Positions 7,012 to 15,263 of a DNA stretch of 64,000 nt are shown here, one piece after another. This stretch comes from Pseudoselenomonas ruminantium (lineage in GTDB: Bacteria > Bacillota > Negativicutes > Selenomonadales > Selenomonadaceae): positions 98,893 to 162,892 of the forward strand of contig SVBX01000003.1 in the NCBI GenBank assembly GCA_015058655.1, written 5' to 3'. Positions within the stretch are counted from its first letter, which is position 1, and the number at the start of each line of letters is the position of its first letter. The notes beneath the pieces were generated by a model, which searched no databases, was not told the DNA's origin, and saw only the letters and a list, made by a program, of their open reading frames with translations. Both the position numbers and the translations under genes were made by a program.

Positions 7012-9126
7012 ATGACCATCAGCAAAGACCGTCTCATGCAGGGCATGCAGCGGTTCGGCGGCGCTATGTATACGCCGGTTATCTTGTTTGCTTTCTTCGG
7101 CTTGGCGGTGGCTGTTGCCATCATCTGCAAGAACGAGGGACTGTTCGGCAGCCTGGCTGCCAAGGGTACCATGTGGTATGACCTCTGGTATGTGGTGGAG
7201 CAGGGTGCCTGGACGGTGTTCAATCAGATGCCCATTCTCTTCGCCATCGCCGTGCCTATCGGTTTTGCCAAGAAGGAACAGGCTCGCTGCGCCATGGAGT
7301 CCTTCGTCATCTACATGATCTTCAACTACTTCATCTCCGGATTCCTTTCCCTGCACGGCGCTTTCTTCGGTGTCGACTACAGCGTGGACGCTGGGGCAGG
7401 CACAGGCCTGGCCATGATTGCCAATATCAAAACCCTGGACATGGGCATGCTGGGCGCCATCTTCATCGCCTGCGTGACGGCCTGGCTTCACAACCGCTTT
7501 TATGATACCAACATTCCCGACTGGCTGGGCATCTTCAAAGGTCCCGCTTTCGTAGTGGCAGTGGGCTTTGCCCTGATGATTCCCGTGGCTTTCCTCTTCT
7601 GCCTGGTGTGGCCTGCTGTGCAGCATGCCATCATGCAGTTCCAGGATTTCCTCAAGACCAGCGGTCTGGTGGGTGTTTGGGCTTACACTTTCTCAGAGAG
7701 AATCCTTTTGCCCGCAGGTCTCCATCACTTCATCTACCTGCCTTTCATCTTCGGCCCCGCTGTCTGCGACGGCGGCATCCAGGCTTACTGGCTGCAGCAT
7801 TTGAATGATTTCGCTGTCAGCGGTCAGAGCCTTCGCGACCTTTTCCCTGAGGGTGGCTTTGCCCTCCACGGCAATTCCAAGATTTTCGGCCTGCCCGGTG
7901 CGGCTTTGGCCATCTACATGTGCGCCCGTCCCGAGAAGAAGAAAAAGACGGCAGCGCTCCTGATTCCCGCTACCATCACTGCCATGCTCTGCGGCATCAC
8001 GGAGCCGTTGGAGTTCACCTTCCTGTTTGTGGCTCCTCTCCTTTACGCCGTACACGCTGTGCTGGCAGCCTGCCTGGCAGCTTCCCTTTACGCTGTGGGC
8101 CTGGCCGGCAACTTCGGCGGCGGCCTGATTGATGCTTTCGTGCAGAACTGGATTCCTCTCTTCCAGTATCATTCCGGCACTTACATTCTCCAGATTCTCA
8201 TTGGCCTGGCTTTCACGGCTATCTATTTCGTGGTTTTCCGCACTTTGATTCTGAAATTCGACTACGCTACGCCCGGCCGTACCGCTGACGAGGTGGAGGA
8301 CAAGCTCTTCTCCAAGGCTGAGTATCAGGCCAAGAAGGAAATGGAAGAAATGGGCCTGGCTGACAATGCTATGGCCATCAAGGCCAAGGTTTTCCTGGAC
8401 TGCCTGGGCGGCCCGGACAATATCAAGGAAGTCACCAACTGCGCTACCCGCCTGCGGGTGACGGTAGCTGACCCTGACAAGGTTGCCCCGGTGGGCAAGT
8501 TCACCAAGGCCGGCGCTTTCGGTCTGGTGAAGAACGGCAAGGCTCTGCAGGTCATCGTGGGCCTGTCTGTGCCCCAGGTACGCAGCTACTTCGATGCCCT
8601 GCTGAAGGGTGAGAAGCTTGAGGGTGCGGCTCCCGCCGCTGCCAAGGCCGAGGAAAAGCTGGACAGCAGCCTGGCCATGAATCTCAAGGCTTGCGTCACG
8701 GGCCGCCTGATGGATATGTCCGAGGTTCCCGACGATATGTTTTCTCAGAAGATGATGGGTGATGGCATTGCCATCGAGCCTGAGGGTGATACGGTGGTAG
8801 CTCCTGCCGATGCGGAGGTCACCATGATCATGGAGGAAAGCCTCCACGCCATCGGCTTGCGCATGAAGAATGGCGCGGAAATCCTCATCCATATCGGCAT
8901 CGACACCGTGAAGCTGAACGGCGAAGGCTTTGAGGCCCTGGTGAAGGCCGGGGACAAGGTAACTGCCGGCACTCCTCTCATCAAGTTCGACAAAGAAGTC
9001 ATCAAGGCTGCCGGCTACGGCACCACCGTCATCATGGCGGTGACCAACAGTGCCGACTACCCCCAGATGCAGAAGCATGAAGATGCAGAGGTAGTGGTCA
9101 GCGAGACGCCGGTACTGGTGTTCTGA
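7012..9126 (+). CDS. PTS alpha-glucoside-type transporter, fused IICBA
   Basis: 704-residue inner-membrane permease that imports and phosphorylates a sugar. Domain order: EIIC (about 1-420, ~10 helices, GITEPLEF motif near 328), EIIB (Cys477 in NCATRLRV, the phospho-cysteine) and a Crr-like EIIA (His627 in ILIHIGIDTVKL). No separate EIIA is needed. The EIIC resembles the alpha-glucoside/maltose branch (MalB/AglA type) rather than the glucose branch. With the downstream GH13 glucosidase, the substrate is probably an alpha-linked disaccharide such as maltose, trehalose or a sucrose isomer. Ribosome site: aggggg, 8 bases before ATG. Control by the RpiR protein upstream is likely. Confidence 0.9.
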   Translation: MTISKDRLMQGMQRFGGAMYTPVILFAFFGLAVAVAIICKNEGLFGSLAAKGTMWYDLWYVVEQGAWTVFNQMPILFAIAVPIGFAKKEQARCAMESFVIYMIFNYFISGFLSLHGAFFGVDYSVDAGAGTGLAMIANIKTLDMGMLGAIFIACVTAWLHNRFYDTNIPDWLGIFKGPAFVVAVGFALMIPVAFLFCLVWPAVQHAIMQFQDFLKTSGLVGVWAYTFSERILLPAGLHHFIYLPFIFGPAVCDGGIQAYWLQHLNDFAVSGQSLRDLFPEGGFALHGNSKIFGLPGAALAIYMCARPEKKKKTAALLIPATITAMLCGITEPLEFTFLFVAPLLYAVHAVLAACLAASLYAVGLAGNFGGGLIDAFVQNWIPLFQYHSGTYILQILIGLAFTAIYFVVFRTLILKFDYATPGRTADEVEDKLFSKAEYQAKKEMEEMGLADNAMAIKAKVFLDCLGGPDNIKEVTNCATRLRVTVADPDKVAPVGKFTKAGAFGLVKNGKALQVIVGLSVPQVRSYFDALLKGEKLEGAAPAAAKAEEKLDSSLAMNLKACVTGRLMDMSEVPDDMFSQKMMGDGIAIEPEGDTVVAPADAEVTMIMEESLHAIGLRMKNGAEILIHIGIDTVKLNGEGFEALVKAGDKVTAGTPLIKFDKEVIKAAGYGTTVIMAVTNSADYPQMQKHEDAEVVVSETPVLVF

Positions 9127-9140
9127 AAGTAATCATGCTA

Positions 9141-9286
9141 AGGCGTGAGTGACGCAGGCATAGCAACGCTTCACTCGGGAATTTACCATCAAATCTAAGC
9201 TCCCACTGCGCCATGCGGCTTGTGCTCGCTAAGATTTATGGTAAATTTCCGCACATTCCGCTTATGCTATGCCTGCGCCCCTCACT
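9141..9286. repeat. Fold-back element with TA ends (divergent member of family ii)
   Basis: A 146-bp imperfect palindrome flanked by TA (9139-9140, 9287-9288). The arms share GCAGGCATAGC/GCTATGCCTGC and GGAATTTACCAT/ATGGTAAATTTCC. The GCAGGCATAGC word also occurs in the centre of the 162-bp fold-back elements. It sits between the PTS and glucosidase genes, where the transcript would form a long hairpin. Confidence 0.6.
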
Positions 9287-9333
9287 TAGGTGTGCAGTAA
9301 TGCAAAGGTACAATACAAAGAGGTTGCTATAAA

Positions 9334-11019
9334 ATGGACAAACTTAAATGGTGGCAGAAAACCAATGTCTATCAGGTCTACCCCAAGAGCTTCCTGGACA
9401 CCACGGGCAGCGGCACGGGGGATCTCAACGGCGTGACTGAAAAGCTGGACTACCTCAAGACTTTGGGCACGGGTGCCATCTGGCTCACTCCTGTGTACCC
9501 CTCTCCCATGGTGGACAATGGCTACGATATTGCCGATTTCACGGGCATTGACCCCAGCTACGGCACCATGGCGGATATGGAAAGGCTGATTGAGGAAGCC
9601 AAGCGCCGTGACATCAAGATTGTCATGGATCTGGTTTACAACCATTCCTCTGACCAGCATCCCTGGTTTATTGATTCCGCTTCTTCTCGTGACAGCGAGC
9701 ATAGCGATTGGTATATCTGGCGTGATGCCAAGCTCGATGGCAGCGCCCCCACCAACTGGCGCTCCATCTTCGGTGGCAGTGCCTGGAAATGGTGCGAAGC
9801 CCGTCAGCAGTATTACCTGCACACCTTCGCCGAGGCCCAGCCGGATCTGAACTGGGAGAATCCCCAGGTTCGTCAGGCCCTCTACGATGCCGCCAATTTC
9901 TGGCTGGACAAGGGGGTGGGCGGTTTCCGCATCGATGCCATCGTCTATATCAAGAAGCCGGCTGAATTCGTGGACGGGGAGCCGGACAGCGAGGACGGCA
10001 TGGTGAATATCCACTCCATGATAGCCAACACTCCCGGCATTCTGGATTTCCTCCATGAATTCAAGGAAAAGGTCTTCTCCGGCCACGATATCTTCACCGT
10101 GGCCGAAGCCAATGGCGTAGAGCCAAAGGATTTGCCCCAGTGGGTGGGGGAGCAGGGGGCCTTTGATATGCTCTTTGAGTTCTCCCACATGAATCTGGAA
10201 TTCACCAATGGTGAAATCTGGAGCCAGGCCACGGGCTATACCCCTGCGGTGATTCCCGGCCTGAAAAAAGTCCTGACGGCAAGCCAACAGGCCACGGCGG
10301 AAAATGGCTGGTACCCCATTTTCTTTGAAAACCACGACCAGATGAGGTGCACGAGGCACTATTTCCCCGATAGCGCCCCCAAGGACCTCGCCGCCAAGGC
10401 CATGGCTTCCATACTGCTGACCCTTAGGGGGACGCCTTTCATCTACGAGGGGCAGGAGCTGGGCCTGGGGAATGTGGCCTGGGACAGCATCGAGGCTTAC
10501 AACGATATTTCCTCCCATGGGCAGTATGAGCTGGCGCTGAAAGAGGGCAAGACACCTGCCCAGGCGCTGGAGATGGTTCACCGCTACAGCAGGGACAATG
10601 CCCGCACGCCCATGCAGTGGACTAAAGGCAGGAATGCAGGTTTTTCCGAGGGCACGCCCTGGCTGCCGGTGCATGAAGATTTTGCTGACGAGTGCGTGGA
10701 GACCGAAGCCAAAGAGGAAACTTCCGTGCTGAGTTACTACAGGAAACTTGCCGCCCTCAGGCAGCAGGGAGAAGCTGCGGAGGTGCTCATCAAGGGCAGC
10801 TATGAGGAATTGCTGGCAGATAATCCGTATATCTTGGCCTTCAAGAGGAAGTTTGGAGGGCGGGAGGTTTATACGGTGGTGAATTTCACAGATAGGGAGC
10901 AGAGTTATCGGCTGCCGGAGGTGGAAGCGGCTTCGTTGTTGATGGCCAGCATCGAGGATAGTTCTAAGGGGGCATTAAGGGCATTTGAAGCTCAAATATA
11001 CATTTGCCAGACTAGTTAA
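9334..11019 (+). CDS. GH13 alpha-glucosidase (oligo-1,6-glucosidase / phospho-alpha-glucosidase group)
   Basis: 561-residue cytoplasmic glycoside hydrolase of family 13. Catalytic residues visible: nucleophile Asp201 (GGFRIDAI), acid/base Glu258 (TVAEANG) and Asp335 (FENHDQMR). DLVYNHSSDQHPWF and DNARTPMQW are further family landmarks. It probably splits the disaccharide phosphate, or the sugar, delivered by the PTS gene upstream. The exact linkage (trehalose-6-phosphate, isomaltose, sucrose isomers) cannot be decided by eye, so no symbol is given. ATG follows agagg with good spacing. Its TAA stop lies inside an intergenic repeat. Confidence 0.88.
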   Translation: MDKLKWWQKTNVYQVYPKSFLDTTGSGTGDLNGVTEKLDYLKTLGTGAIWLTPVYPSPMVDNGYDIADFTGIDPSYGTMADMERLIEEAKRRDIKIVMDLVYNHSSDQHPWFIDSASSRDSEHSDWYIWRDAKLDGSAPTNWRSIFGGSAWKWCEARQQYYLHTFAEAQPDLNWENPQVRQALYDAANFWLDKGVGGFRIDAIVYIKKPAEFVDGEPDSEDGMVNIHSMIANTPGILDFLHEFKEKVFSGHDIFTVAEANGVEPKDLPQWVGEQGAFDMLFEFSHMNLEFTNGEIWSQATGYTPAVIPGLKKVLTASQQATAENGWYPIFFENHDQMRCTRHYFPDSAPKDLAAKAMASILLTLRGTPFIYEGQELGLGNVAWDSIEAYNDISSHGQYELALKEGKTPAQALEMVHRYSRDNARTPMQWTKGRNAGFSEGTPWLPVHEDFADECVETEAKEETSVLSYYRKLAALRQQGEAAEVLIKGSYEELLADNPYILAFKRKFGGREVYTVVNFTDREQSYRLPEVEAASLLMASIEDSSKGALRAFEAQIYICQTS

Positions 11020-11140
11020 GTTTCGGTTGTTCATTTTCTTTGGCGCAAAGAAAACGAACCAAAAGAAAACGCGGACTGAAATCACATCACGTGATTTCCG
11101 CGTCCGCGGGGCCCCATCCTTGGGGCCTGGGGTTCGGGAG
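11014..11140 (+). repeat. Hairpin-rich intergenic repeat, copy B
   Basis: Second copy of the repeat at 5135-5277: AGTTAAGTTTCGG...GGGTTCGGGAG. It lacks the aaacatgcc/ggcatgttt hairpin of copy A but keeps the cgcggactgaaatcac...gatttccgcg and ggggcc stems. As in copy A it starts at the end of a coding region, here supplying the stop codon. Confidence 0.8.
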
Positions 11141-11224
11141 ATAGAGCGGCTTTAGGTTGGCTGTATTTGTGACTTTTGTTTTCTAGACCATAGTTATGTT
11201 AATGCAAGAAATAAGGTGATACAC

Positions 11225-11998
11225 ATGAAGATAGGCGCAAGTGATTATGACGGCACCTTGTTCCGTCAGAGGACCATATCCTCTGAGGATGTGGAAGGTG
11301 TCCGGGCCTGGCGGGCGGCGGGGCATAAGTTCGGGGTGGTCAGCGGGCGCGATTATGGCATGCTGATGCCTCAGCTGGAGCATTATGGCATTGAGTCTGA
11401 CTATGCCGTCTGCAACAACGGCGGCATCATCTTCAAGGCCGACGGCACTCCCCTCTGGCAGGGCAGCATTCCCCTTTCTGTATTGGCGGAAATCGTGAAG
11501 GAACCCTGCGTGGACAAATCCTTCCACTATGCCTTCTCCGCCGTGGACAAGACCTACCTCTACCATGAGGGCGAAGGCTCCTGGATTATGCGGGAGGCGC
11601 TGGAGTGGGATTTCCCCATTGAGAAGATTACCGAGCAGGACATCCTCTCCCTGCCCCGTATACATCAGTTCTGCCTGGGCTACCCCGAGGCAAAGCAAGC
11701 TGACGAGACAGCCGCCATCATCAATGCCAAATACGGTGAGTTTGTCCACGCCTACCCCAACGGCTGCAGCGTGGACATCACCCCCGCCGGGGTCAGCAAG
11801 AGCCAGGGGATAGAGAAGCTGAGGGAAGTCATGGGCTGGCAGCAGGCCGAAGTCTTCGCCATCGGCGACGAAACCAACGACCTGCCCATGCTGGAAGCCT
11901 ACGACGGCTTCACCGTGGACACCGCCCGGGATGCCATCAAGGAAAAAGCCCGCGCCGTCTACGGCGGGGTGGGGGATATGCTGGTGGATAATATCTGA
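11225..11998 (+). CDS. HAD-superfamily hydrolase, Cof-like
   Basis: 257 residues. HAD motif I is SDYDGTLF (Asp nucleophile and Asp acid/base) and motif IV is GDETNDLPML; the spacing fits Cof-type (class IIB cap) phosphatases of sugar phosphates or nucleotides. Cytoplasmic. ATG 11225 is preferred over the in-frame GTG at 11216 because aaggtga (11214-11219) then acts as the ribosome site. It lies just downstream of the sugar locus and could dephosphorylate sugar phosphates, but the substrate is unknown. Confidence 0.85.
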   Translation: MKIGASDYDGTLFRQRTISSEDVEGVRAWRAAGHKFGVVSGRDYGMLMPQLEHYGIESDYAVCNNGGIIFKADGTPLWQGSIPLSVLAEIVKEPCVDKSFHYAFSAVDKTYLYHEGEGSWIMREALEWDFPIEKITEQDILSLPRIHQFCLGYPEAKQADETAAIINAKYGEFVHAYPNGCSVDITPAGVSKSQGIEKLREVMGWQQAEVFAIGDETNDLPMLEAYDGFTVDTARDAIKEKARAVYGGVGDMLVDNI

Positions 11999-12005
11999 AT
12001 AAGAA

Positions 12006-12040
12006 AACAGGCTCGCCGTGGGGCGGGCCTGTTTTTTCTT
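12006..12040. terminator. Terminator between the HAD gene and the toxin-antitoxin pair
   Basis: AACAGGC...GCCTGTT stem followed by TTTTTT on the plus strand, between convergent genes. Confidence 0.8.
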
Positions 12041-12046
12041 GCGCTG

Positions 12047-12433
12047 TTAAGGGTTTTTCAGCAGTTTGTTCATTTTCTTGTCGAAGGTGAAGACTGTAGT
12101 TCCGTCTATGTGATTGTAGGCTATGAGCATGCAATCAACGAAATCCAGGTTGTTATCGGCATAGATTTTTATTGCTTCCTTTACAGCAAGAGGATGCTCT
12201 ATGTCTACATCTTCTACAATGGCAGCCAGGTAAGTAGAGGTATCTTCTCTGGTAGCTTTGTATACTTTAGTCATGACATAGGCAACCTCTGCCAGGACTT
12301 CCGGCACTGTAAAAACATTTCCATCCATGATTTCACTGGCCTTTTGGTTCATTTCAGGGTTATCGTTGAGTATGTACCTTAACAGGACATTGGTATCAAC
12401 TAAGGTTCTTGCTGTATTTTTCTGCAACAGCAT
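12047..12433 (-). CDS. PIN-domain (VapC-like) toxin
   Basis: 128 residues with the acidic PIN-fold residues of a Mg-dependent RNase: LVDTNVLLRY near the N-terminus, EVLAEVAYVM, DFVDCMLIA and FTFDKKM. Such toxins cleave tRNA or rRNA when freed from their antitoxin. The start overlaps the upstream antitoxin by 38 bases, so the two are translationally coupled. The pairing of a PIN toxin with a RelB/DinJ-type antitoxin is a less usual combination. Confidence 0.87.
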   Translation of the reverse strand: MLLQKNTARTLVDTNVLLRYILNDNPEMNQKASEIMDGNVFTVPEVLAEVAYVMTKVYKATREDTSTYLAAIVEDVDIEHPLAVKEAIKIYADNNLDFVDCMLIAYNHIDGTTVFTFDKKMNKLLKNP

Positions 12434-12671
12434 TGGCCCAAGCCTCCTCCTCTAAGGGAATCAGATCAGGATTGGCATATTTGGAAGCTATGCCAAAGGC
12501 GCTCTTTTTCTTCTTTTTCACGGAAAAGGGCAAGGCTCCCAGGTCAACGCTTCTCTGAGCCATCATCCTGACTGCTTCGGAAAAACTGGTGCCCATGCTG
12601 CGGAAAAGTTCCTCCGCTTCTTTCTTCAGTTCGGCATCCATACGGATGTGTACCACTGCTTCTTTGGCCAT
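12396..12671 (-). CDS. RelB/DinJ-family antitoxin
   Basis: 91 residues. The N-terminal half is a ribbon-helix-helix (VVHIRMDAELKKEAEELF...TSFSEAVRMM) that binds DNA and represses the operon; the C-terminal half contains a KKKKK stretch and a tail expected to wrap the toxin. ATG follows ggagggg with good spacing. It is the first gene of a two-gene operon with the PIN toxin. GC content in and just upstream is lower than in neighbouring genes. Confidence 0.87.
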   Translation of the reverse strand: MAKEAVVHIRMDAELKKEAEELFRSMGTSFSEAVRMMAQRSVDLGALPFSVKKKKKSAFGIASKYANPDLIPLEEEAWANAVAEKYSKNLS

Positions 12672-12741
12672 GACTATCCCCTCCTTGTATCACTATTGTA
12701 ACACAGAAAGAATTTTCAGTCAAAACCATTTCTGCCAGCTA

Positions 12742-12903
12742 GGGCGTGTTGATTAAATGAACTTTGCCCAGATTTGCGGGGATTGGCTGTCCATTGCTAG
12801 GCGACAAACCGCAGGCATAGCGGCGCTATGTCGAGGATTTGTCAACGACGCAGGGACAGTCAAGACCCGTGAAGATGGGCTGAGTGAATTAATCAACACG
12901 CCC
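12742..12903. repeat. 162-bp fold-back element with TA ends (family ii), copy 1
   Basis: Imperfect palindrome flanked by TA on both sides. Ends GGGCGTGTTGATTAA and TTAATCAACACGCCC are perfect inverted repeats. The centre has GGCATAGC...GCTATG. It is nearly identical to copies at 18649, 46455 and 53568. Noncoding, MITE-like. Confidence 0.85.
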
Positions 12904-13068
12904 TAATGCTGCAATAGTTTGATGGATGGCTTGCGGGGCCGTTTTCATCGGCGGCGCTCAACGGCTGGGCCTGCATTTTTTTCTGTTTTGAAAGCCGAAT
13001 CTTTGTAATATATCCTGCTCTCAGGCGTATATAAAGACAGAGTGAAATGAAGCGGAGGGCTGATGACG

Positions 13069-13344
13069 ATGAAAAAGGTATTTTTCCTGCTGGTTGCCAT
13101 GATGATTATGATTTCTTCTACCTGCCTGGCCAACCCTTACCGGCTGGTGGAGGTTGAATATACTGTGCAGGCCGGTGACAGCCTGGATTCCATTGCCCAG
13201 GCTTATATGGCGAAGAACACCTATGGCCCCCGTGAGCTGAAGGAGTTCAAGTCCGGCATCGTCCAGCTCAACACCTGGCTGCTGGACAGGGATGTGCAGG
13301 CGGGAGATACGGTGAGGGTCAATTACTGGGTCAGAGAGGCCTAG
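13069..13344 (+). CDS. Small exported LysM-like protein
   Basis: 91 residues. A hydrophobic signal peptide (KKVFFLLVAMMIMISSTCLA) is followed by a single LysM-like domain (VEYTVQAGDSLDSIAQAYM...VQAGDTVRVNYW), a fold that usually binds peptidoglycan or acts as an envelope adaptor. ATG 13069 is 10 bases after ggaggg; ATG 13063 is in frame but too close. It stands alone, with its own terminator downstream. Confidence 0.78.
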   Translation: MKKVFFLLVAMMIMISSTCLANPYRLVEVEYTVQAGDSLDSIAQAYMAKNTYGPRELKEFKSGIVQLNTWLLDRDVQAGDTVRVNYWVREA

Positions 13345-13392
13345 GAAAAAGATAGGATAGATGCTGATCGATGGCATCTGAATACGAAAAGT

Positions 13393-13424
13393 GCAGGTTC
13401 GCTTCAGGGCGGGCCTGTTTTTTT
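13393..13424 (+). terminator. Terminator after the LysM-like gene
   Basis: AGGTTCGC...GGCGGGCCT stem with a T-rich tail (TTTTTTT). It lies just upstream of the DUF4127 gene. Confidence 0.6.
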
Positions 13425-13500
13425 GTGGCAGGCAATGGCATTGGGGGCAGGAGTTGGGGGGCTTTGGAGCGAATTTATGAGAATGGGGAGGTGCTTTGTT

Positions 13501-15099
13501 TTGAAGAATTTGCTGCTTATGCTTATGCTGGCTGCGCTGGTGCTGCCTTGGAGCGTGGCTCAGGGGGCGGCGCGGAGCAAGATTATTTTCATACCTCACG
13601 ATGACAGGCCCATTTCTTATCATCAGACCGTGGAGGTGGTGGAAAGCGCGGGGTATGAGCTTTTGCTGCCCCCTAAGGAGCTTTTGAACAGCGCTACGGA
13701 TATGGGGCATCCCGAGGAGCTTTGGCAGTGGCTGCGGGAAAATGCGCCCAAGGCCAGGTCGGCCATCATCGCCTCAGATTCCTTGCTCTACGGCGGGCTC
13801 ATCCCTTCCCGCAAGCATGAGGTGAGCCAGGAGGCGCTGTCTGAGCGGCTGGATAATTTCAAGAAGCTCCGGCGGGCTAACCGCAAGCTGCATATCTATG
13901 TCTTCGATTCCCTGATGAGGACGCCTTCGCAAGGATATGTGGGCAATATCGAGGAGCCTGTTTACTACGAAAAATATGGGGCGGATATCTTCAAATACTC
14001 CAGCCTGCTGGATAAAGGGGAAATGGAAGTCCTCAGCCAGAAGGAACGCCTGGAGCTGCAGGCCGTGGAAAAGGCCATCCCGGAGGAGTTCAGGAAGGAT
14101 TGGTTTGGCAGGCGGCAGAAGAATCTCGCTGCCACCAAGCGGCTGATGGATATGACCAAGGAAGGTGTCATAGACTACCTGATCCTGGGGCGGGATGACA
14201 ATGCGCCCCTTTGCCAGACCCATAAGGAAAACCGGGAAATCCTGGCCTATGCGGAAAAGAAGAAGTTGCCGACGAGCAAATTCCAATCCCTGCCGGGCAT
14301 CGACGAGTTCAACCTCCTGCTGCTGACCCGGGCCATCAACGACCTGACGGGGCAGGCGCCTACGGTCTGCGTGCGCTATGGCCTGGGCGCAGGGGGAGAT
14401 ACTGTCCCTGCCTTTTCCGATGAGAAGATTTCCGACTCTCTGGAAGCTGCCCTGGAAATCGTAGGAGGGGCCAAGACCTATAATCCCAAGCGGGCAGACC
14501 TGCTGCTGCTGGTGAATACGGAGAGGGACGGCAGGACGCTGTTCACGCACAATGTCACGCCCACAGAAGCAGATTTCGTCCCCGACCTTGCGGCAGACAG
14601 GAGCACCAGGGCCTTTGCCCAGATGGTGGAAGATGCTCTGGCAGAGGGATACCCCGTGGGGGTGGCGGATATCAAGTACGCCAATGGCGCGGATAACGCT
14701 CTGTTGCATATGCTGGAGCAGAAGAACCTGCTTTTCCGCCTGCAGTCCTACTCCGGCTGGAATACCGCCACCAATTCTGCCGGCTTTGCCCTGGGCGCGG
14801 GGCTGCTGGCCAGGAAGATGGGGGCTGATGAAAGGGAGCATCTGCTGGCGATGCGCTACCTGGACGACTGGGCCTTTCAGGCCAATGTGCGCTCTCAGGT
14901 AGGGACGGAGCTGGTGCGGAATTTCGGCACCTATGCGTATTACTACAAGCTGGAAGACAAGCAGGACTTTGCCGAAAGGCGCAGCGCAGAGCTCATGCGG
15001 GAATTTGCCAAAGCGCATATGCCCCAGGTTTCTACTGATTTCACAGTGAAGCTCCCCTGGCTTAGGATGTTCGAGTGCGATGTGATATTTTCCAAGTGA
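13501..15099 (+). CDS. Exported DUF4127 family protein
   Basis: 532 residues. The signal peptide (KNLLLMLMLAALVLPWSVAQG) is followed by the DUF4127 landmarks KIIFIPHDDRPISYHQT, ASDSLLYGGLIPSR and LGRDDNAPL. The conserved Asp/His residues in these blocks suggest a metal-dependent or hydrolase-like site, but no activity is established. The frame is open from 13423, but TTG 13501 follows ggggaggtg (13485-13493) and gives a clean signal peptide. The product is probably periplasmic. A terminator follows the gene. Confidence 0.82.
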   Translation: MKNLLLMLMLAALVLPWSVAQGAARSKIIFIPHDDRPISYHQTVEVVESAGYELLLPPKELLNSATDMGHPEELWQWLRENAPKARSAIIASDSLLYGGLIPSRKHEVSQEALSERLDNFKKLRRANRKLHIYVFDSLMRTPSQGYVGNIEEPVYYEKYGADIFKYSSLLDKGEMEVLSQKERLELQAVEKAIPEEFRKDWFGRRQKNLAATKRLMDMTKEGVIDYLILGRDDNAPLCQTHKENREILAYAEKKKLPTSKFQSLPGIDEFNLLLLTRAINDLTGQAPTVCVRYGLGAGGDTVPAFSDEKISDSLEAALEIVGGAKTYNPKRADLLLLVNTERDGRTLFTHNVTPTEADFVPDLAADRSTRAFAQMVEDALAEGYPVGVADIKYANGADNALLHMLEQKNLLFRLQSYSGWNTATNSAGFALGAGLLARKMGADEREHLLAMRYLDDWAFQANVRSQVGTELVRNFGTYAYYYKLEDKQDFAERRSAELMREFAKAHMPQVSTDFTVKLPWLRMFECDVIFSK

Positions 15100-15111
15100 A
15101 TAGGCGAAGGC

Positions 15112-15140
15112 AAAAGGCAGGCGCGAGGGCCTGCCTTTTC
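15112..15140 (+). terminator. Terminator after the DUF4127 gene
   Basis: AAAAGGCAG...CTGCCTTTT hairpin ending in TTTT; isolates the gene from the sensor pair downstream. Confidence 0.8.
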
Positions 15141-15263
15141 TGGCTCCTGGAGCTTTTTCGTCCGCCGCCTCGACGGGATTGGCAGGTTTTTCTCGAAGAA
15201 ATGTCGAATTTTCTCACGGGTATCATAGTGAGATGATTGTTGCAGCGATGAGGTGTGAGGTTC

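Noticed and set aside
7693..9078. 461-codon open frame antisense to the PTS permease
   Set aside because: Shadow frame; no domain, and the plus-strand protein is clear.
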